Shown piece by piece: positions 35,543 through 44,804 of a stretch of DNA of 64,000 nucleotides. Within the stretch, counting starts at the first letter, position 1. Each line of letters starts with the position of its first letter. Source of the stretch: Pedobacter antarcticus. GTDB taxonomy: Bacteria; Bacteroidota; Bacteroidia; Sphingobacteriales; Sphingobacteriaceae. The notes under the pieces are model-generated. The model was not told where the DNA came from. It did not search any database and saw only the letters and a program-made list of their open reading frames with translations. The stretch is taken from the NCBI RefSeq assembly GCF_900112985.1, contig NZ_FONS01000002.1:1-64000 (forward strand), given 5' to 3'. A program made the position numbers and the translations under genes.

Positions 35543-35672
35543 TAGATAATATTTGACGTAAATTTAATGATTGTATAGCAATCTATATGCTAAATTATGT
35601 TAAAATGCCCCAGGTCTATGCGGTAAACTGTCAATATTACCCGGACAGAACAAGCATTTTAACAATAAATTA

Positions 35673-35680
35673 TATCTTTG
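35673..35680 (+). promoter_or_regulatory. -7 element abutting the yicC start codon
   Basis: TATCTTTG is a perfect TAnnTTTG and ends only three bases before the ATG at 35684. Transcription starting the usual few bases after the element would begin at or inside the start codon, giving a leaderless mRNA. No good TTTG lies at the -33 distance. Confidence 0.5.
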
Positions 35681-35683
35681 CAC

Positions 35684-36559
35684 ATGATAAAATCAATGAC
35701 AGGCTTCGGTCTGGCCTCTACAGATCAGGATAATACCAAATTTGCCGTAGAGATTAAGTCCCTCAACAGTAAGTTCCTGGAACTCAACTTAAAATTACCA
35801 AGGGCATTTGCGGACAAAGAACTTCTGCTTCGTAATATCTGCAGTAAAGACATAGAACGTGGAAAAGTAAATGTTTCGATTAGTATTGAGCGCAGCGAAG
35901 AAAACCTGAAAGGTGCAACTATTAATGCTGCCCTGCTAAGTAAATATTATAAGCAGCTAGAGGCTATTAATGTCGATTTAGGAGCAAATTCAAATAATCT
36001 GCTACAGGCGGTGTTGAGTTTCCCAGATGTTATCAGCTACACAGAAGAAGTCGTTAATGAAGGAGAATGGGATGTTTTGCAAACCACATTTCAGGCTGCT
36101 TTAAAAAGTTTCAATCAGTTCCGGGAGACAGAAGGTGCTGTGTTGAAAGAAGATCTGGAACTTCGCATCCAGAACATTTTAAGTTTTTTCAGACAAGTTG
36201 AAGAGCTGGCTCCACTTAGAATTCCTCAGATCCGTGCACGTTTGAACCAATTTCTTGAAGAGCATGCTGGAAAAATTAATGTGGATCAGAACAGATTAGA
36301 ACAGGAACTGATCTATTATATCGATAAACTTGATATTACTGAAGAAAAAATCAGATTACAGAGTCACTGCAATTATTTTATTGAAACGCTGAAAAGTAAA
36401 GATGCAAATGGCAAGAAACTTGGTTTTATATCACAAGAAATTGGCAGAGAGATCAATACTATGGGTGCCAAAGCAAATGACGCGCAGATACAGCAGCTGG
36501 TTGTGGGTATGAAAGAGGAATTGGAAAAGATCAAAGAACAGCTGTTAAACGTTATTTAA
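35684..36559 (+). CDS. yicC: YicC family endoribonuclease
   Basis: YicC/YloC proteins are hexameric endoribonucleases. The 291-residue product begins with the near-universal MIKSMTGFG, and the C-terminal half contains ITEEKIRLQSHCNYFIETL and GKKLGFISQEIGREINTMGAKAND, the best conserved family blocks. A frame from a TTG at 35678 would add two residues and is less likely; ATG 35696 (MTGFG) is a possible alternative. It is first in a run yicC-gmk-nadD, with gaps of 61 and 5 bases. Confidence 0.95.
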   Translation: MIKSMTGFGLASTDQDNTKFAVEIKSLNSKFLELNLKLPRAFADKELLLRNICSKDIERGKVNVSISIERSEENLKGATINAALLSKYYKQLEAINVDLGANSNNLLQAVLSFPDVISYTEEVVNEGEWDVLQTTFQAALKSFNQFRETEGAVLKEDLELRIQNILSFFRQVEELAPLRIPQIRARLNQFLEEHAGKINVDQNRLEQELIYYIDKLDITEEKIRLQSHCNYFIETLKSKDANGKKLGFISQEIGREINTMGAKANDAQIQQLVVGMKEELEKIKEQLLNVI

Positions 36560-36620
36560 GAAACAATAAAATGCATTCTCTGATCAGTTAACCTGAATTA
36601 GAGAATATATCACATATCAA

Positions 36621-37193
36621 ATGATACAAGGCAAACTCATTATATTTTCGGCTCCGTCAGGTGCAGGAAAAACGACTATAGTTAAACATTTACTAAAGAA
36701 ATTCCCTAACCTGTGTTTCTCCATTTCTGCCACAACACGTGAATCACGCGGTGATGAGCAGCACGAAAAAGATTATTACTTTATTTCTAAAGAGGCCTTT
36801 CTACACAAGGTTGCACACCAGGAATTTGTAGAGTTCGAAGAGGTCTATAATGGCACATTCTACGGTACTCTGCGCTCTGAGATAGAAAGAATCTGGAATG
36901 ATGGTAAACATGTGATTTTTGATATTGACGTAGAAGGTGGACTCCGCTTAAAGCGTAAATATGAAAAAGACGCATTGGCAATTTTTGTTCAGCCGCCATC
37001 ACTTGAAGTCCTGAAATCGAGACTAAGCGGACGAGGGACAGACAGCGCTGAAAAACTGCAGGAGCGGTTTGTTAAGGCGGAGAAAGAACTGGAATATGCA
37101 GATAAATTTGATGTCATTCTTAAAAACTTTGACCTGGAAACTGCCTGCCTCGAAGCAGAAAAATTAATTTCGGCTTTTATTGGCACAAAGTAA
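36621..37193 (+). CDS. gmk: Guanylate kinase
   Basis: Phosphorylates GMP to GDP with ATP. The 190-residue protein has the P-loop FSAPSGAGKTT (9-19), the GMP-binding segment SISATTRESRGDE with the family R and E residues, YYFISKEAF, and GTFYGTLRSEIE lid-side residues; FDIDVEGGLRLK is the Walker B region. It lies between yicC and nadD; its stop codon is 5 bases from the nadD start. Confidence 0.97.
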   Translation: MIQGKLIIFSAPSGAGKTTIVKHLLKKFPNLCFSISATTRESRGDEQHEKDYYFISKEAFLHKVAHQEFVEFEEVYNGTFYGTLRSEIERIWNDGKHVIFDIDVEGGLRLKRKYEKDALAIFVQPPSLEVLKSRLSGRGTDSAEKLQERFVKAEKELEYADKFDVILKNFDLETACLEAEKLISAFIGTK

Positions 37194-37198
37194 TAAAT

Positions 37199-37774
37199 AT
37201 GTCTAAAACGGGTCTGTTCTTCGGTTCTTTCAATCCCATTCATATGGGTCACCTGGTAATTGCCGGACACATGGCCCATTTTACTGACCTTGACGAAGTT
37301 TGGCTGGTCGTCTCCCCTCATAATCCGTTAAAGAACAAAAAGGGATTGGGGAACATGTACGATCGTTTGGAAATGGCCAGGCTCGCCACCGAGTTTTCAG
37401 AAGGTCTTCAGGTAAGTAATATTGAATTTAGTCTCCCTCAGCCGTCCTATACAGTCGATACACTGGCTTACTTACAAGAGAAGCACCCAACCAGGGAATT
37501 TGTACTTATTATGGGAGCAGACAACCTATCTTCATTAAGCAAATGGAAGAATTATGAAGTTTTGCTGAAAAATTATAAGATTTACGTTTACCCCAGACCG
37601 GGCGCAGTAATTGAAGAATGGAAAGACCATCCGTCAATTACACTGACTGATACCCCGCAGATGGACATCTCCTCTACCTTTATAAGACAAGCTTTAAAGG
37701 ACAACAAGAATATTGAATTCCTGGTTCCAGACAGTGTAATTGCATTTATGGATAGTAAAAACATGTATCGCTAA
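37199..37774 (+). CDS. nadD: Nicotinate-nucleotide adenylyltransferase
   Basis: Adenylates nicotinate mononucleotide in NAD synthesis. The 191-residue protein has the nucleotidyltransferase motif GSFNPIHMGH (about 9-18) and the C-terminal ISSTFIR motif, both required for ATP binding, with PQPSYTVDTL between. It follows gmk by 5 bases. Its stop codon is one base from the stop codon of the convergent methyltransferase gene, and the junction CGCTAATCTAGCG is a small palindrome. Confidence 0.96.
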   Translation: MSKTGLFFGSFNPIHMGHLVIAGHMAHFTDLDEVWLVVSPHNPLKNKKGLGNMYDRLEMARLATEFSEGLQVSNIEFSLPQPSYTVDTLAYLQEKHPTREFVLIMGADNLSSLSKWKNYEVLLKNYKIYVYPRPGAVIEEWKDHPSITLTDTPQMDISSTFIRQALKDNKNIEFLVPDSVIAFMDSKNMYR

Positions 37775-37775
37775 T

Positions 37776-38483
37776 CTAGCGGTAGATTAGGAATATCGTC
37801 GGTTTTTTATGCAGATCTATTTTTTCCTGACGCCATTGTCCGATGCTCTGTGTTCTAATAAATTCATCTTCACCGGTAATATTACTGGCAACGCACAGCA
37901 ACGTTTGAGCAGCGGTATTTTTGATAATATCTTCGTATAGGTGATTATTTCGGAATGGGGTTTCAATGAAAAGCTGAGTTTGTTTTTCCTTCTCCGCAGT
38001 TTTCTCCAGCTCTTTTATTTTCTTAACCCGTTCTACCTTATCAATTGGGAGATAGCCGTGGAAAACAAAACTCTGCCCATTAAATCCAGAGGCCATCAAT
38101 GCCATTAATAAAGAATTGGGCCCCACTAGAGGAACGACTTTAATACCTCTTTTATGGGCTTCGGAAACTATTTCAGCACCAGGATCGGCAATACCGGGGC
38201 AACCAGCCTCACTCATTAGCCCCACATCTTTGCCGGTCATTAGTTCCTTGAAATATGGAACCATTGAGTCATTCCTTTTATGCTTACCATAATCGTGAAT
38301 TGTCAACTCACTCTGAGGAATTTTAATTCCCGCTTCTTTCAGAAATTTTCTGGCAGTCTTTTCATTTTCAACGATATATGTTGGAATTGCATTGATAGTA
38401 TCAACTAGAAATGGAGTAAATGACTTGGCCGATGCGTTTTCAGCCAATGGTACAGGGATAAGATAAAGAGTGCCTTTTTTCAT
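37776..38483 (-). CDS. Tetrapyrrole methylase-family SAM methyltransferase (RsmI-like)
   Basis: A 235-residue SAM-dependent methyltransferase of the tetrapyrrole methylase fold. GTLYLIPVPLAENA at the N-terminus, VGLMSEAGCPGIADPG and VPLVGPNSLLMALMASGF are the RsmI-type blocks; RsmI methylates the 2'-O of C1402 in 16S rRNA. It is shorter and more divergent than standard RsmI and represents a Bacteroidota paralog, so its target may differ. Gene is monocistronic. Confidence 0.85.
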   Translation of the reverse strand: MKKGTLYLIPVPLAENASAKSFTPFLVDTINAIPTYIVENEKTARKFLKEAGIKIPQSELTIHDYGKHKRNDSMVPYFKELMTGKDVGLMSEAGCPGIADPGAEIVSEAHKRGIKVVPLVGPNSLLMALMASGFNGQSFVFHGYLPIDKVERVKKIKELEKTAEKEKQTQLFIETPFRNNHLYEDIIKNTAAQTLLCVASNITGEDEFIRTQSIGQWRQEKIDLHKKPTIFLIYR

Positions 38484-38882
38484 TAGTATTTATTTGTTAT
38501 AATGTTTACCTGCCCAAATCTTCTACAAAAGAATAATCAATTAAAATTGGTATGTTTTATGTAATGTGTATAGAAAAATCATCATTATGATAACAGACAG
38601 GCAATCTGATACAAAGGAAAAGAATTAATCGCCATAAAGAGAAAAAACCGGCATGAAATATTGATTAACGGTTGTCTGGAACTGAAAATAAATCCATCTG
38701 ATGCATACAAATACATTGCGACTTGTACGAAAAACAGAAGAAACCCGTCTTGCGCAAAACAAAATTTGCATTTTAAAAGAAAATAAAATATATAATTCGT
38801 AAATATGACTTAAACTTTTGAACTATTTACTACTCAAAGAGATAACACATATCAATTAGTTTAGGTTTTAACACACACACAA
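38484..38882. other. Intergenic region of about 400 bases
   Basis: Separates the divergent methyltransferase and DUF6600 genes. AACTTTTG near 38811-38819 has one mismatch to TAnnTTTG and could be the -7 element for the DUF6600 gene, with a leader of about 60 bases. No small frame or RNA was recognised in the rest, which is AT-rich. Confidence 0.5.
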
Positions 38883-40286
38883 ATGAAACAACTAATCAAA
38901 TTGCCAGCTATAATACTGGGGCTAGTGCTCCTGTTCAGCGGGCCGCCTCAAAAGGCGATGGCGCAATACGATGATATTTCCATGGATTCGTTTTATGATG
39001 AACTTTCACCATACGGAACCTGGATGAATGATCCACAGTACGGTAGAGTCTGGAGACCAGATGTCGACCAACGTGATTTCAGGCCTTATTACAGTAATGG
39101 CCGTTGGGCGATGACTGAATACGGTAACACTTGGGTATCTGACTATGACTGGGGTTGGGCTCCGTTTCACTACGGTCGTTGGGTACTAAATAGTTATAGC
39201 CAATGGTTATGGATTCCGGATACAGTTTGGGGCCCAGCCTGGGTAAGCTGGAGAAGTGGTGGCGGATATTACGGCTGGGCACCTTTAGGCCCTGGTATAA
39301 ATATTAGCATTGGAGGCGGAGGATACAATATGCCTAGCGCATGGTGGGTTTTTATTCCGCAGCGTAATATCTACAGCAATTATTATCCCCGTTACGGCGG
39401 TGTGAATATTAATATTTATAACCGTACAAAAATTATAAATTATACTTACGGAAGAGACAGACGTACATATTACACTGGTCCAAGAGCATCTGAAATCCGT
39501 AGGGTTACGAATAGAGATGTCAGAGTTTATCAGGTTTCCAGGTCGAATACGCCAGGCAGAACGAATATTTCAAATAACAGGTTAAACATTTACAATCCAG
39601 GAACCAGAGGAAGCAGTTCTGTAGCAGCCGATAATAGAAGAGGTAATGCAAATGATAGGTCCAATCCAAATTCCAGAGGAGATAACAATAATAGACCAGA
39701 CAGACAAGGTACTGTTAACCGTCAGGGTTCTACAAATAGCAGGAATAGCGGAACCGTTGTAGAAAATAATGCTAGACCCTCCCGTTCTGATGTTAATCCG
39801 CGCAATGCCGGGCAAGAGCAAAATCGGCAGTCACAACGTACTGAACAACAACAGCAAGCTATACAGCAGAGAGACCAGAGATCGCAGCAGCAACGTGACG
39901 TTCAAAGCCAGCAAAGAGATCAACGGTCTCAGCAGCAACGTGAAGCCCAGGCACAGCAACAGGATCAGCAGAGACAACAAAGAGAGCAACGGTCTCAGCA
40001 GCAGCGTGAAGCTCAGGTGCAGCAACAACGTCAAGCTCAAGACCAACAAAGACAACAGCAACAGCAACAACGTCAGGCTCAGGACCAACAAAGGCAACAG
40101 CAACAGCAACAGCAACAACGCCAGGCTCAGGATCAACAAAGACAACAGGCAGCACAGCAACGTGAAGCTCAGGCACAACAACAACGCCAGTCTCAGGAGC
40201 AAAGTAGAGCCAGAAGTGCCGAAAGCAGTAATCAGAGATCCGAATCTGGCAGCAGATCTGGTAACCGCGGTGGAAGAGGCAACTAA
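38883..40286 (+). CDS. Secreted DUF6600 protein with glutamine/arginine-rich repeat tail
   Basis: A 467-residue exported protein. After a signal peptide (1-27, ending AMAQ) comes a tryptophan- and tyrosine-rich DUF6600/YXWGXW-type domain (about 30-160) with LSPYGTWMNDPQYGRVWRP, WVSDYDWGWAPFHYGRW and GPAWVSWRSGGGYYGWAPL. A basic N- and R-rich linker (about 200-310) follows, then about 120 residues made almost only of Q and R with A, D, E and S, in units like QQREAQAQQQ and QRQAQDQQRQQQQ. The tail would be a long helix or disordered and highly charged. Function is unknown; envelope location is likely. Slippage-prone CAG/CAA repeats make length variation between strains probable. Confidence 0.85.
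   Translation: MKQLIKLPAIILGLVLLFSGPPQKAMAQYDDISMDSFYDELSPYGTWMNDPQYGRVWRPDVDQRDFRPYYSNGRWAMTEYGNTWVSDYDWGWAPFHYGRWVLNSYSQWLWIPDTVWGPAWVSWRSGGGYYGWAPLGPGINISIGGGGYNMPSAWWVFIPQRNIYSNYYPRYGGVNINIYNRTKIINYTYGRDRRTYYTGPRASEIRRVTNRDVRVYQVSRSNTPGRTNISNNRLNIYNPGTRGSSSVAADNRRGNANDRSNPNSRGDNNNRPDRQGTVNRQGSTNSRNSGTVVENNARPSRSDVNPRNAGQEQNRQSQRTEQQQQAIQQRDQRSQQQRDVQSQQRDQRSQQQREAQAQQQDQQRQQREQRSQQQREAQVQQQRQAQDQQRQQQQQQRQAQDQQRQQQQQQQQRQAQDQQRQQAAQQREAQAQQQRQSQEQSRARSAESSNQRSESGSRSGNRGGRGN
39840..40200 (+). repeat. CAA/CAG-rich coding repeats
   Basis: Imperfect tandem copies of about 39 to 60 bases encoding RQAQDQQRQQQQQ-like and QRSQQQREAQ-like units. Long open frames appear on both other forward and reverse frames purely because the repeat lacks stop codons. 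These are coding repeats, not a CRISPR. Confidence 0.85.
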
Positions 40287-40320
40287 GCATTTAAACATTA
40301 ACGCACCTTTCAGTACACAG

Positions 40321-40350
40321 AAAACCGGCCTTCCAAAGGGGCCGGTTTTT
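40321..40350 (+). terminator. Intrinsic terminator of the DUF6600 gene
   Basis: AAAACCGGCC, an 8 to 9 base loop and GGCCGGTTTTT, 35 bases past the stop codon. Its T-tract also supplies the -33 region of the following promoter. Confidence 0.88.
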
Positions 40351-40375
40351 ATTTTATATATTATAATTATCTTTG
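40346..40375 (+). promoter_or_regulatory. Promoter of prfC
   Basis: TTTT (40346-40349), 18 bases, TATCTTTG (40368-40375), a perfect TAnnTTTG. The -33 element lies inside the T-tract of the upstream terminator. The start codon is about 25 bases past the predicted transcription start. Confidence 0.6.
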
Positions 40376-40406
40376 CAGCTTCATCAAGCTATTTGCTTAA
40401 TCCCAT

Positions 40407-41990
40407 ATGATCCACCCCGAAATAGAAAAACGTAAAACATTTGCCATTATCAGTCACCCCGATGCAGGGAAAACCACTTTAACCGAGAAGTTTCTTCTCT
40501 TTGGAGGAGCCATCAACACTGCCGGGGCGGTAAAACGGAATAAAGCCAATCAAAGCAGTACTTCAGATTTTATGGAGATTGAAAAACAACGTGGAATCTC
40601 AGTTGCCACGTCTGTTATGGGCTTTGAGTATAAAGGCAAACGCATTAACATTCTGGATACACCAGGTCACAAGGACTTCGCTGAAGACACCTACCGCACC
40701 CTGTCTGCTGTAGATAGTGTTATTCTCGTTGTAGACTGCGTGAAAGGTGTCGAAGAGCAGACTGAAAAATTGATGGGCGTCTGCCGTATGCGGAATACCC
40801 CGGTAATTATCTTTGTAAATAAGATGGACCGGGAAGGTAAAGATGCATTTGATCTGCTTGATGAGATAGAAAAGAAACTTAATATCAGCCTTTGCCCGCT
40901 CTCATGGCCTATTGGACAAGGCCATACATTTAAAGGCGTTTATTCCATTTATAATAAACACCTGAACTTATTTGAGCCGGACAAGACCAAGATTGCAGAT
41001 CCGGTAATTGAGGTGAATGACCTGGATGATGAAAACCTCCATAATTTCCTGAAACCGAAAGAACTGGATGGCCTTAAAGGCGATCTGGAGCTGGTAGACG
41101 GTGTATATGGTACACTTGATCCTCAACTATATACAGACGGGCTGCTTGCACCAGTGTTCTTTGGAAGTGCAATCAATAACTTCGGAATTAAAGAATTACT
41201 GGATACATTTATCAATATTGCGCCAAGTCCAAGGAGCCGTGAAGCAGAGCAGCGTGAAGTATTGGTTGAAGAGAAAAACTTCTCTGGATTTGTATTTAAA
41301 ATTCACGCCAATCTAGACCCTAAACACCGTGACCGAATCGCTTTCCTGAGAGTTTGTTCCGGTAAGTTTGAAAGAAATAAATTCTATTACCACACCCGTC
41401 AAGGTAAAAAGCTTAAGTTTTCGAACCCGATGGACTTCATGGCCAACGAGAAGAGTATCGTTGAAGAAGCATGGCCCGGAGACGTAGTTGGCCTATATGA
41501 CAGTGGAAACTTCAAAATTGGAGATACGTTGACTGAAGGCGAACAATTACAGTTTAAAGGTATTCCAAGCTTCTCTCCTGAAATCTTTAAAGAAGTCGAG
41601 AACAAAGATCCTTTACGCACAAAACAACTCGAGAAAGGCATCCAGCAGTTGACAGAAGAAGGCGTTGCACAATTATTTATTGCGCAGCCGGGTAACAGAA
41701 AAATAATAGGTGCCGTTGGTGACCTGCAGTTTGAAGTAATCGCTTTCCGTCTGGAACACGAATATGGTGCAAAAGCACACTTCCGTATGCTGAGTTATAC
41801 GCGCTCTAATTGGGTGACCTCGAAGGACAAAACCAAACTGGAAGAATTTGTTAAACGTAAACAACAACATATTGGACAGGATAAGGACGGTAACCCCGTA
41901 TACCTGGCAGATAATGATTTTATGATCAATATGACCAAAAGAGATTATCCTGATATTGAATTCCATAAAACGTCAGAATTCAAGTCCTAA
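40407..41990 (+). CDS. prfC: Peptide chain release factor 3
   Basis: Ribosomal GTPase that recycles RF1 and RF2 after peptide release. The 527-residue protein has G1 [10 protein letters not shown] (16-25), G3 DTPGHKDF, G4 NKMD and a GSA G5 motif, with [15 protein letters not shown] in switch I. Domain 2 and the RF3_C domain ([21 protein letters not shown]) are complete. It has its own promoter and a terminator shared with the convergent aminotransferase gene. Confidence 0.97.
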   Translation: MIHPEIEKRKTFAIISHPDAGKTTLTEKFLLFGGAINTAGAVKRNKANQSSTSDFMEIEKQRGISVATSVMGFEYKGKRINILDTPGHKDFAEDTYRTLSAVDSVILVVDCVKGVEEQTEKLMGVCRMRNTPVIIFVNKMDREGKDAFDLLDEIEKKLNISLCPLSWPIGQGHTFKGVYSIYNKHLNLFEPDKTKIADPVIEVNDLDDENLHNFLKPKELDGLKGDLELVDGVYGTLDPQLYTDGLLAPVFFGSAINNFGIKELLDTFINIAPSPRSREAEQREVLVEEKNFSGFVFKIHANLDPKHRDRIAFLRVCSGKFERNKFYYHTRQGKKLKFSNPMDFMANEKSIVEEAWPGDVVGLYDSGNFKIGDTLTEGEQLQFKGIPSFSPEIFKEVENKDPLRTKQLEKGIQQLTEEGVAQLFIAQPGNRKIIGAVGDLQFEVIAFRLEHEYGAKAHFRMLSYTRSNWVTSKDKTKLEEFVKRKQQHIGQDKDGNPVYLADNDFMINMTKRDYPDIEFHKTSEFKS

Positions 41991-42016
41991 GAACAATATA
42001 AAGTAACTTATAAAGC

Positions 42017-42054
42017 AAAAAAGCGGGATTCTTTTAAAAGAATCCCGCTTTTTT
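42017..42054. terminator. Bidirectional terminator
   Basis: AAAAAAGCGGGATTCTTTT and AAAAGAATCCCGCTTTTTT are perfect reverse complements, a 19-base stem. It serves both prfC and the arginine operon, whose last gene ends at 42086. Confidence 0.92.
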
Positions 42055-42085
42055 ATTGCCGGTCCTGCCGAACAGGAAGCATGAA

Positions 42086-43339
42086 CTAACTCAATTGAGC
42101 CAGCGCTTTTTTAATTCTTGGGATCATTTCCTGGATACCTTTCAAAGAGCAGCCACCTACTGAAGCACGGAACCATGATTTTGTTTCATCTGTACCAAAA
42201 GCAGAGAACGGAACCAAAGCAGCCTGAGCTTCCTTGATCAGATAGAAGTTTACATCGGCACTATCTTTAAGCACCTGACCCGAAGGTGTAGTTTTTCCAA
42301 TATAATCAATCTTAAGCGTCAGGTAGATCGCACCCATAGGAACAATAGCATCTACCGCAAAACCTTCGGCCTTCATTTCCTGAAAACCATCATATATTGT
42401 ATCAAGACTTAAACGGATCTGCGATTTAAATGCAGCAAGGAAAGTATCTACCTGCGCTTTATCACTAAAGTATTTGGCAACCGCCACCTGTTCAGCTTTC
42501 GGCGCCCAGGCACCTATATGCGTAAGAAATGCTTTCATCTTCGCGATTACCGCAGCAGGACCAAATCCCCAGCCGACACGTACACCCGTTGCTGCCAGAC
42601 ACTTAGAGGTACCATCAATATAAATTGTATAATCCCTCATTTCAGGACGCAGACTAACCGGATTAATATGTTCCTTATCAAAGGTTAGCAGAGAATAGAT
42701 CTGGTCATACATCACATATAATGGCTTTTCACCTGCCGATCTTGATTTGTTCTCTTCAATAACAATATCACAAATCTCTTCGAGCTGATCTTTAGTGAAC
42801 ATCGTACCCGTCGGGTTCAGCGGTGAGCAGAGTGCCAATAAAGTTGCATCTTTCAAATGTGGTTTTAATACCGCAGCAGTAGGCATGAAATTCGTTTCTT
42901 CTGTGGTTTCCACAGCGATACCTTCCGCCGAAGATAAGTGACAGTAATGGTTATTATTCCAGGAAGGAGCAGGATAAATCACTTTATCTCCCGGATCAAC
43001 CAGGGCAAGGTAAGTCGCATAGATCAAAGGACGGGAACCGCCAGAAACCAGGATTTCGTTTGATTTAAAATCAAGATTATATCTGTCTTTCAATAACTCA
43101 ACAATAGTCTCACGCAAAGCAAGAATACCATCTGCAGGCGGATAATTCGTCTGATGCTGGTTATAAGCTTCAATAATAGCATCCTTCAATGCTTCCGGTA
43201 TTGGAAAAATAGAAGGGTCGAAGTCACCAATCGTCAGATTGGCAATATCAGTACCCTTGCTTTTCATATCATTGACTTCGTTGCCAATTTTAATAATCTC
43301 AGAGCCAATTAATGAGTTGGCTAATACTGATACGTTCAT
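42086..43339 (-). CDS. PLP-dependent class I/II aminotransferase, AspC-like
   Basis: A 417-residue aminotransferase. Visible are NLTIGDFDPSIFPIP, the pyridoxal-binding YPAPSWNNNHYCHLS segment, LCSPLNPTGTMFTK, and the Schiff-base lysine in DGTSKCLAATGVRVGWGF; the arginine of WFRASVGGCS binds the substrate carboxylate. Probably an aspartate- or aromatic-type enzyme. It follows argH by 24 bases and ends the arginine operon, so a role in supplying aspartate for ArgG is reasonable but inferred. Confidence 0.85.
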   Translation of the reverse strand: MNVSVLANSLIGSEIIKIGNEVNDMKSKGTDIANLTIGDFDPSIFPIPEALKDAIIEAYNQHQTNYPPADGILALRETIVELLKDRYNLDFKSNEILVSGGSRPLIYATYLALVDPGDKVIYPAPSWNNNHYCHLSSAEGIAVETTEETNFMPTAAVLKPHLKDATLLALCSPLNPTGTMFTKDQLEEICDIVIEENKSRSAGEKPLYVMYDQIYSLLTFDKEHINPVSLRPEMRDYTIYIDGTSKCLAATGVRVGWGFGPAAVIAKMKAFLTHIGAWAPKAEQVAVAKYFSDKAQVDTFLAAFKSQIRLSLDTIYDGFQEMKAEGFAVDAIVPMGAIYLTLKIDYIGKTTPSGQVLKDSADVNFYLIKEAQAALVPFSAFGTDETKSWFRASVGGCSLKGIQEMIPRIKKALAQLS

Positions 43340-43363
43340 ATTATTTATAATTAATGGTTAGCG

Positions 43364-44695
43364 TTAGGCAAGCAATTTCTGAATTGCTGACCTTGTTTTT
43401 TCAAAATTAAACTGATCCAGTATCTGCTCCATCATTTTTTCAATGGCATCATTACAAAGGTTTCCGATACTGCCTTCGTGGGTATGATTAACCTCTTCAG
43501 AGGGCTTAAAAGTGCCGTTTTCAATAGACTCACCAACAATCTTATAAGCTTCACGGAAAGGAACACCACTTAAAGCAAGTTCATTCACGACCTCCACACT
43601 AAACAGATAAGCATATTTCGGGTCTTTCAGAATATCACCTTTGAGTTCAATATGTTGCAGCATGTAGGTAGTCATTTCCAGACATTCGTTCAATGAAACC
43701 ATTGCAGGAAACAAATTCTCCTTCAATAACTGCAGATCCCGGTGATAACCAGAAGGCAGATTAGTCGTCATCATGGCAATTTCGTTTGGAAGAGCCTGAA
43801 TTTTATTACAACGTGAACGGATCAGTTCAAAAACATCGGGATTCTTTTTGTGCGGCATAATGCTTGAGCCGGTGGTTAGTTCATCCGGAAAGCGGATAAA
43901 ACCAAAATTCTGGTTAATGAATAAACAAACATCCATAGCCATTTTAGCCAGACTTGCTGCTACCGAAGACATTGCCTGAGCCAGTATTCGCTCTGTTTTC
44001 CCTCTGCCCATCTGTGCATATACCACATTGTAGTTCAGATTCTCGAAACCCAGCAATTCAGTCGTCAACGTTCTGTTTAAAGGAAAAGACGACCCATATC
44101 CAGCAGCAGAACCCAAAGGATTCTTATTGCAGATCTTCCAGGCAGCCAGCATCACCTCCATATCGTCCACAAGACTCTCTGCATAAGCGCCAAACCAAAG
44201 GCCGAAAGAAGATGGCATTGCAATCTGCAGATGCGTATACCCTGGTAGTAATTTATCTTTATGCGTATTGCTTAAAGCGATCAGCTGCTGAAAAAGTACA
44301 GCCGTATTGTGTACAGTAGTCTCAATTCTGTCTCTGAAAAATAATTTAAGATCAACCAGAACCTGATCATTACGGGAACGGCCGCTATGAATTTTTTTAC
44401 CAGCTTCACCGATACGCTGAGTGAGCATCCATTCCACCTGGGAATGTACATCTTCCACTGTATCCTCAATACGGAAATCTCCGGCCTCAATCTCCGCATA
44501 AATGTTTTTCAGTTCCTTTTGTATCAGAACCAGTTCATCCGCTGTCAGCAAACCGATACTTTCCAGCATCTGTACGTGGGCAAGGGAGCCCAGAACATCA
44601 AAAGCTGCCATTTCCAAATCCAGTTCACGGTCTTTACCCACCGTGAAACTCTCAATGTCTTTATTTACTTCAATATTCTTTTGCCAGATTTTCAT
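43364..44695 (-). CDS. argH: Argininosuccinate lyase
   Basis: Final step of arginine synthesis: argininosuccinate to arginine and fumarate. The 443-residue enzyme of the fumarase/aspartase superfamily has HSGRSRNDQV, GYTHLQIAMPSSFG with a catalytic histidine, and the mobile-loop signature TGSSIMPHKKNPD with the catalytic serine. It is followed 24 bases on by the aminotransferase. The 109-base gap from argE contains a possible separate promoter, so argH may be expressed both within the operon and from its own start. Confidence 0.97.
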   Translation of the reverse strand: MKIWQKNIEVNKDIESFTVGKDRELDLEMAAFDVLGSLAHVQMLESIGLLTADELVLIQKELKNIYAEIEAGDFRIEDTVEDVHSQVEWMLTQRIGEAGKKIHSGRSRNDQVLVDLKLFFRDRIETTVHNTAVLFQQLIALSNTHKDKLLPGYTHLQIAMPSSFGLWFGAYAESLVDDMEVMLAAWKICNKNPLGSAAGYGSSFPLNRTLTTELLGFENLNYNVVYAQMGRGKTERILAQAMSSVAASLAKMAMDVCLFINQNFGFIRFPDELTTGSSIMPHKKNPDVFELIRSRCNKIQALPNEIAMMTTNLPSGYHRDLQLLKENLFPAMVSLNECLEMTTYMLQHIELKGDILKDPKYAYLFSVEVVNELALSGVPFREAYKIVGESIENGTFKPSEEVNHTHEGSIGNLCNDAIEKMMEQILDQFNFEKTRSAIQKLLA

Positions 44696-44710
44696 ACTTT
44701 AATTTAATAT

Positions 44711-44743
44711 GCGCCCGGGCGCGGTTTTGAACGGGCAAAAATA
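44711..44743 (-). promoter_or_regulatory. Possible argH promoter with palindrome
   Basis: Minus strand TATTTTTG (44736-44743) is a perfect TAnnTTTG about 40 bases before the argH start, without a clear -33. Downstream, GCGCCCGGGCGC (44711-44722) is a perfect 12-base palindrome, GC-rich against an AT-rich background, placed in the predicted 5' leader. Confidence 0.4.
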
Positions 44744-44804
44744 CAATAAATGTCCCGATGCGATTAATAATAAGGTCCGGAAAAAATAATCCGGCGGTTA
44801 AAGG

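Noticed and set aside
35678..35683. TTG start for yicC two codons upstream
   Set aside because: The codon overlaps the -7 promoter element, and the family starts with MIxSMTGFG at the ATG.
39840..40200. Possible CRISPR array
   Set aside because: Units are in frame, imperfect and encode glutamine and arginine; there are no unique spacers and no cas genes.
39769..40410. 213-codon plus-strand frame, and two long minus-strand frames at 39831-40298 and 39859-40290
   Set aside because: The CAA/CAG repeats of the DUF6600 gene have few stops in any frame; the signal peptide, domain and terminator all support only the 38883-40286 frame.
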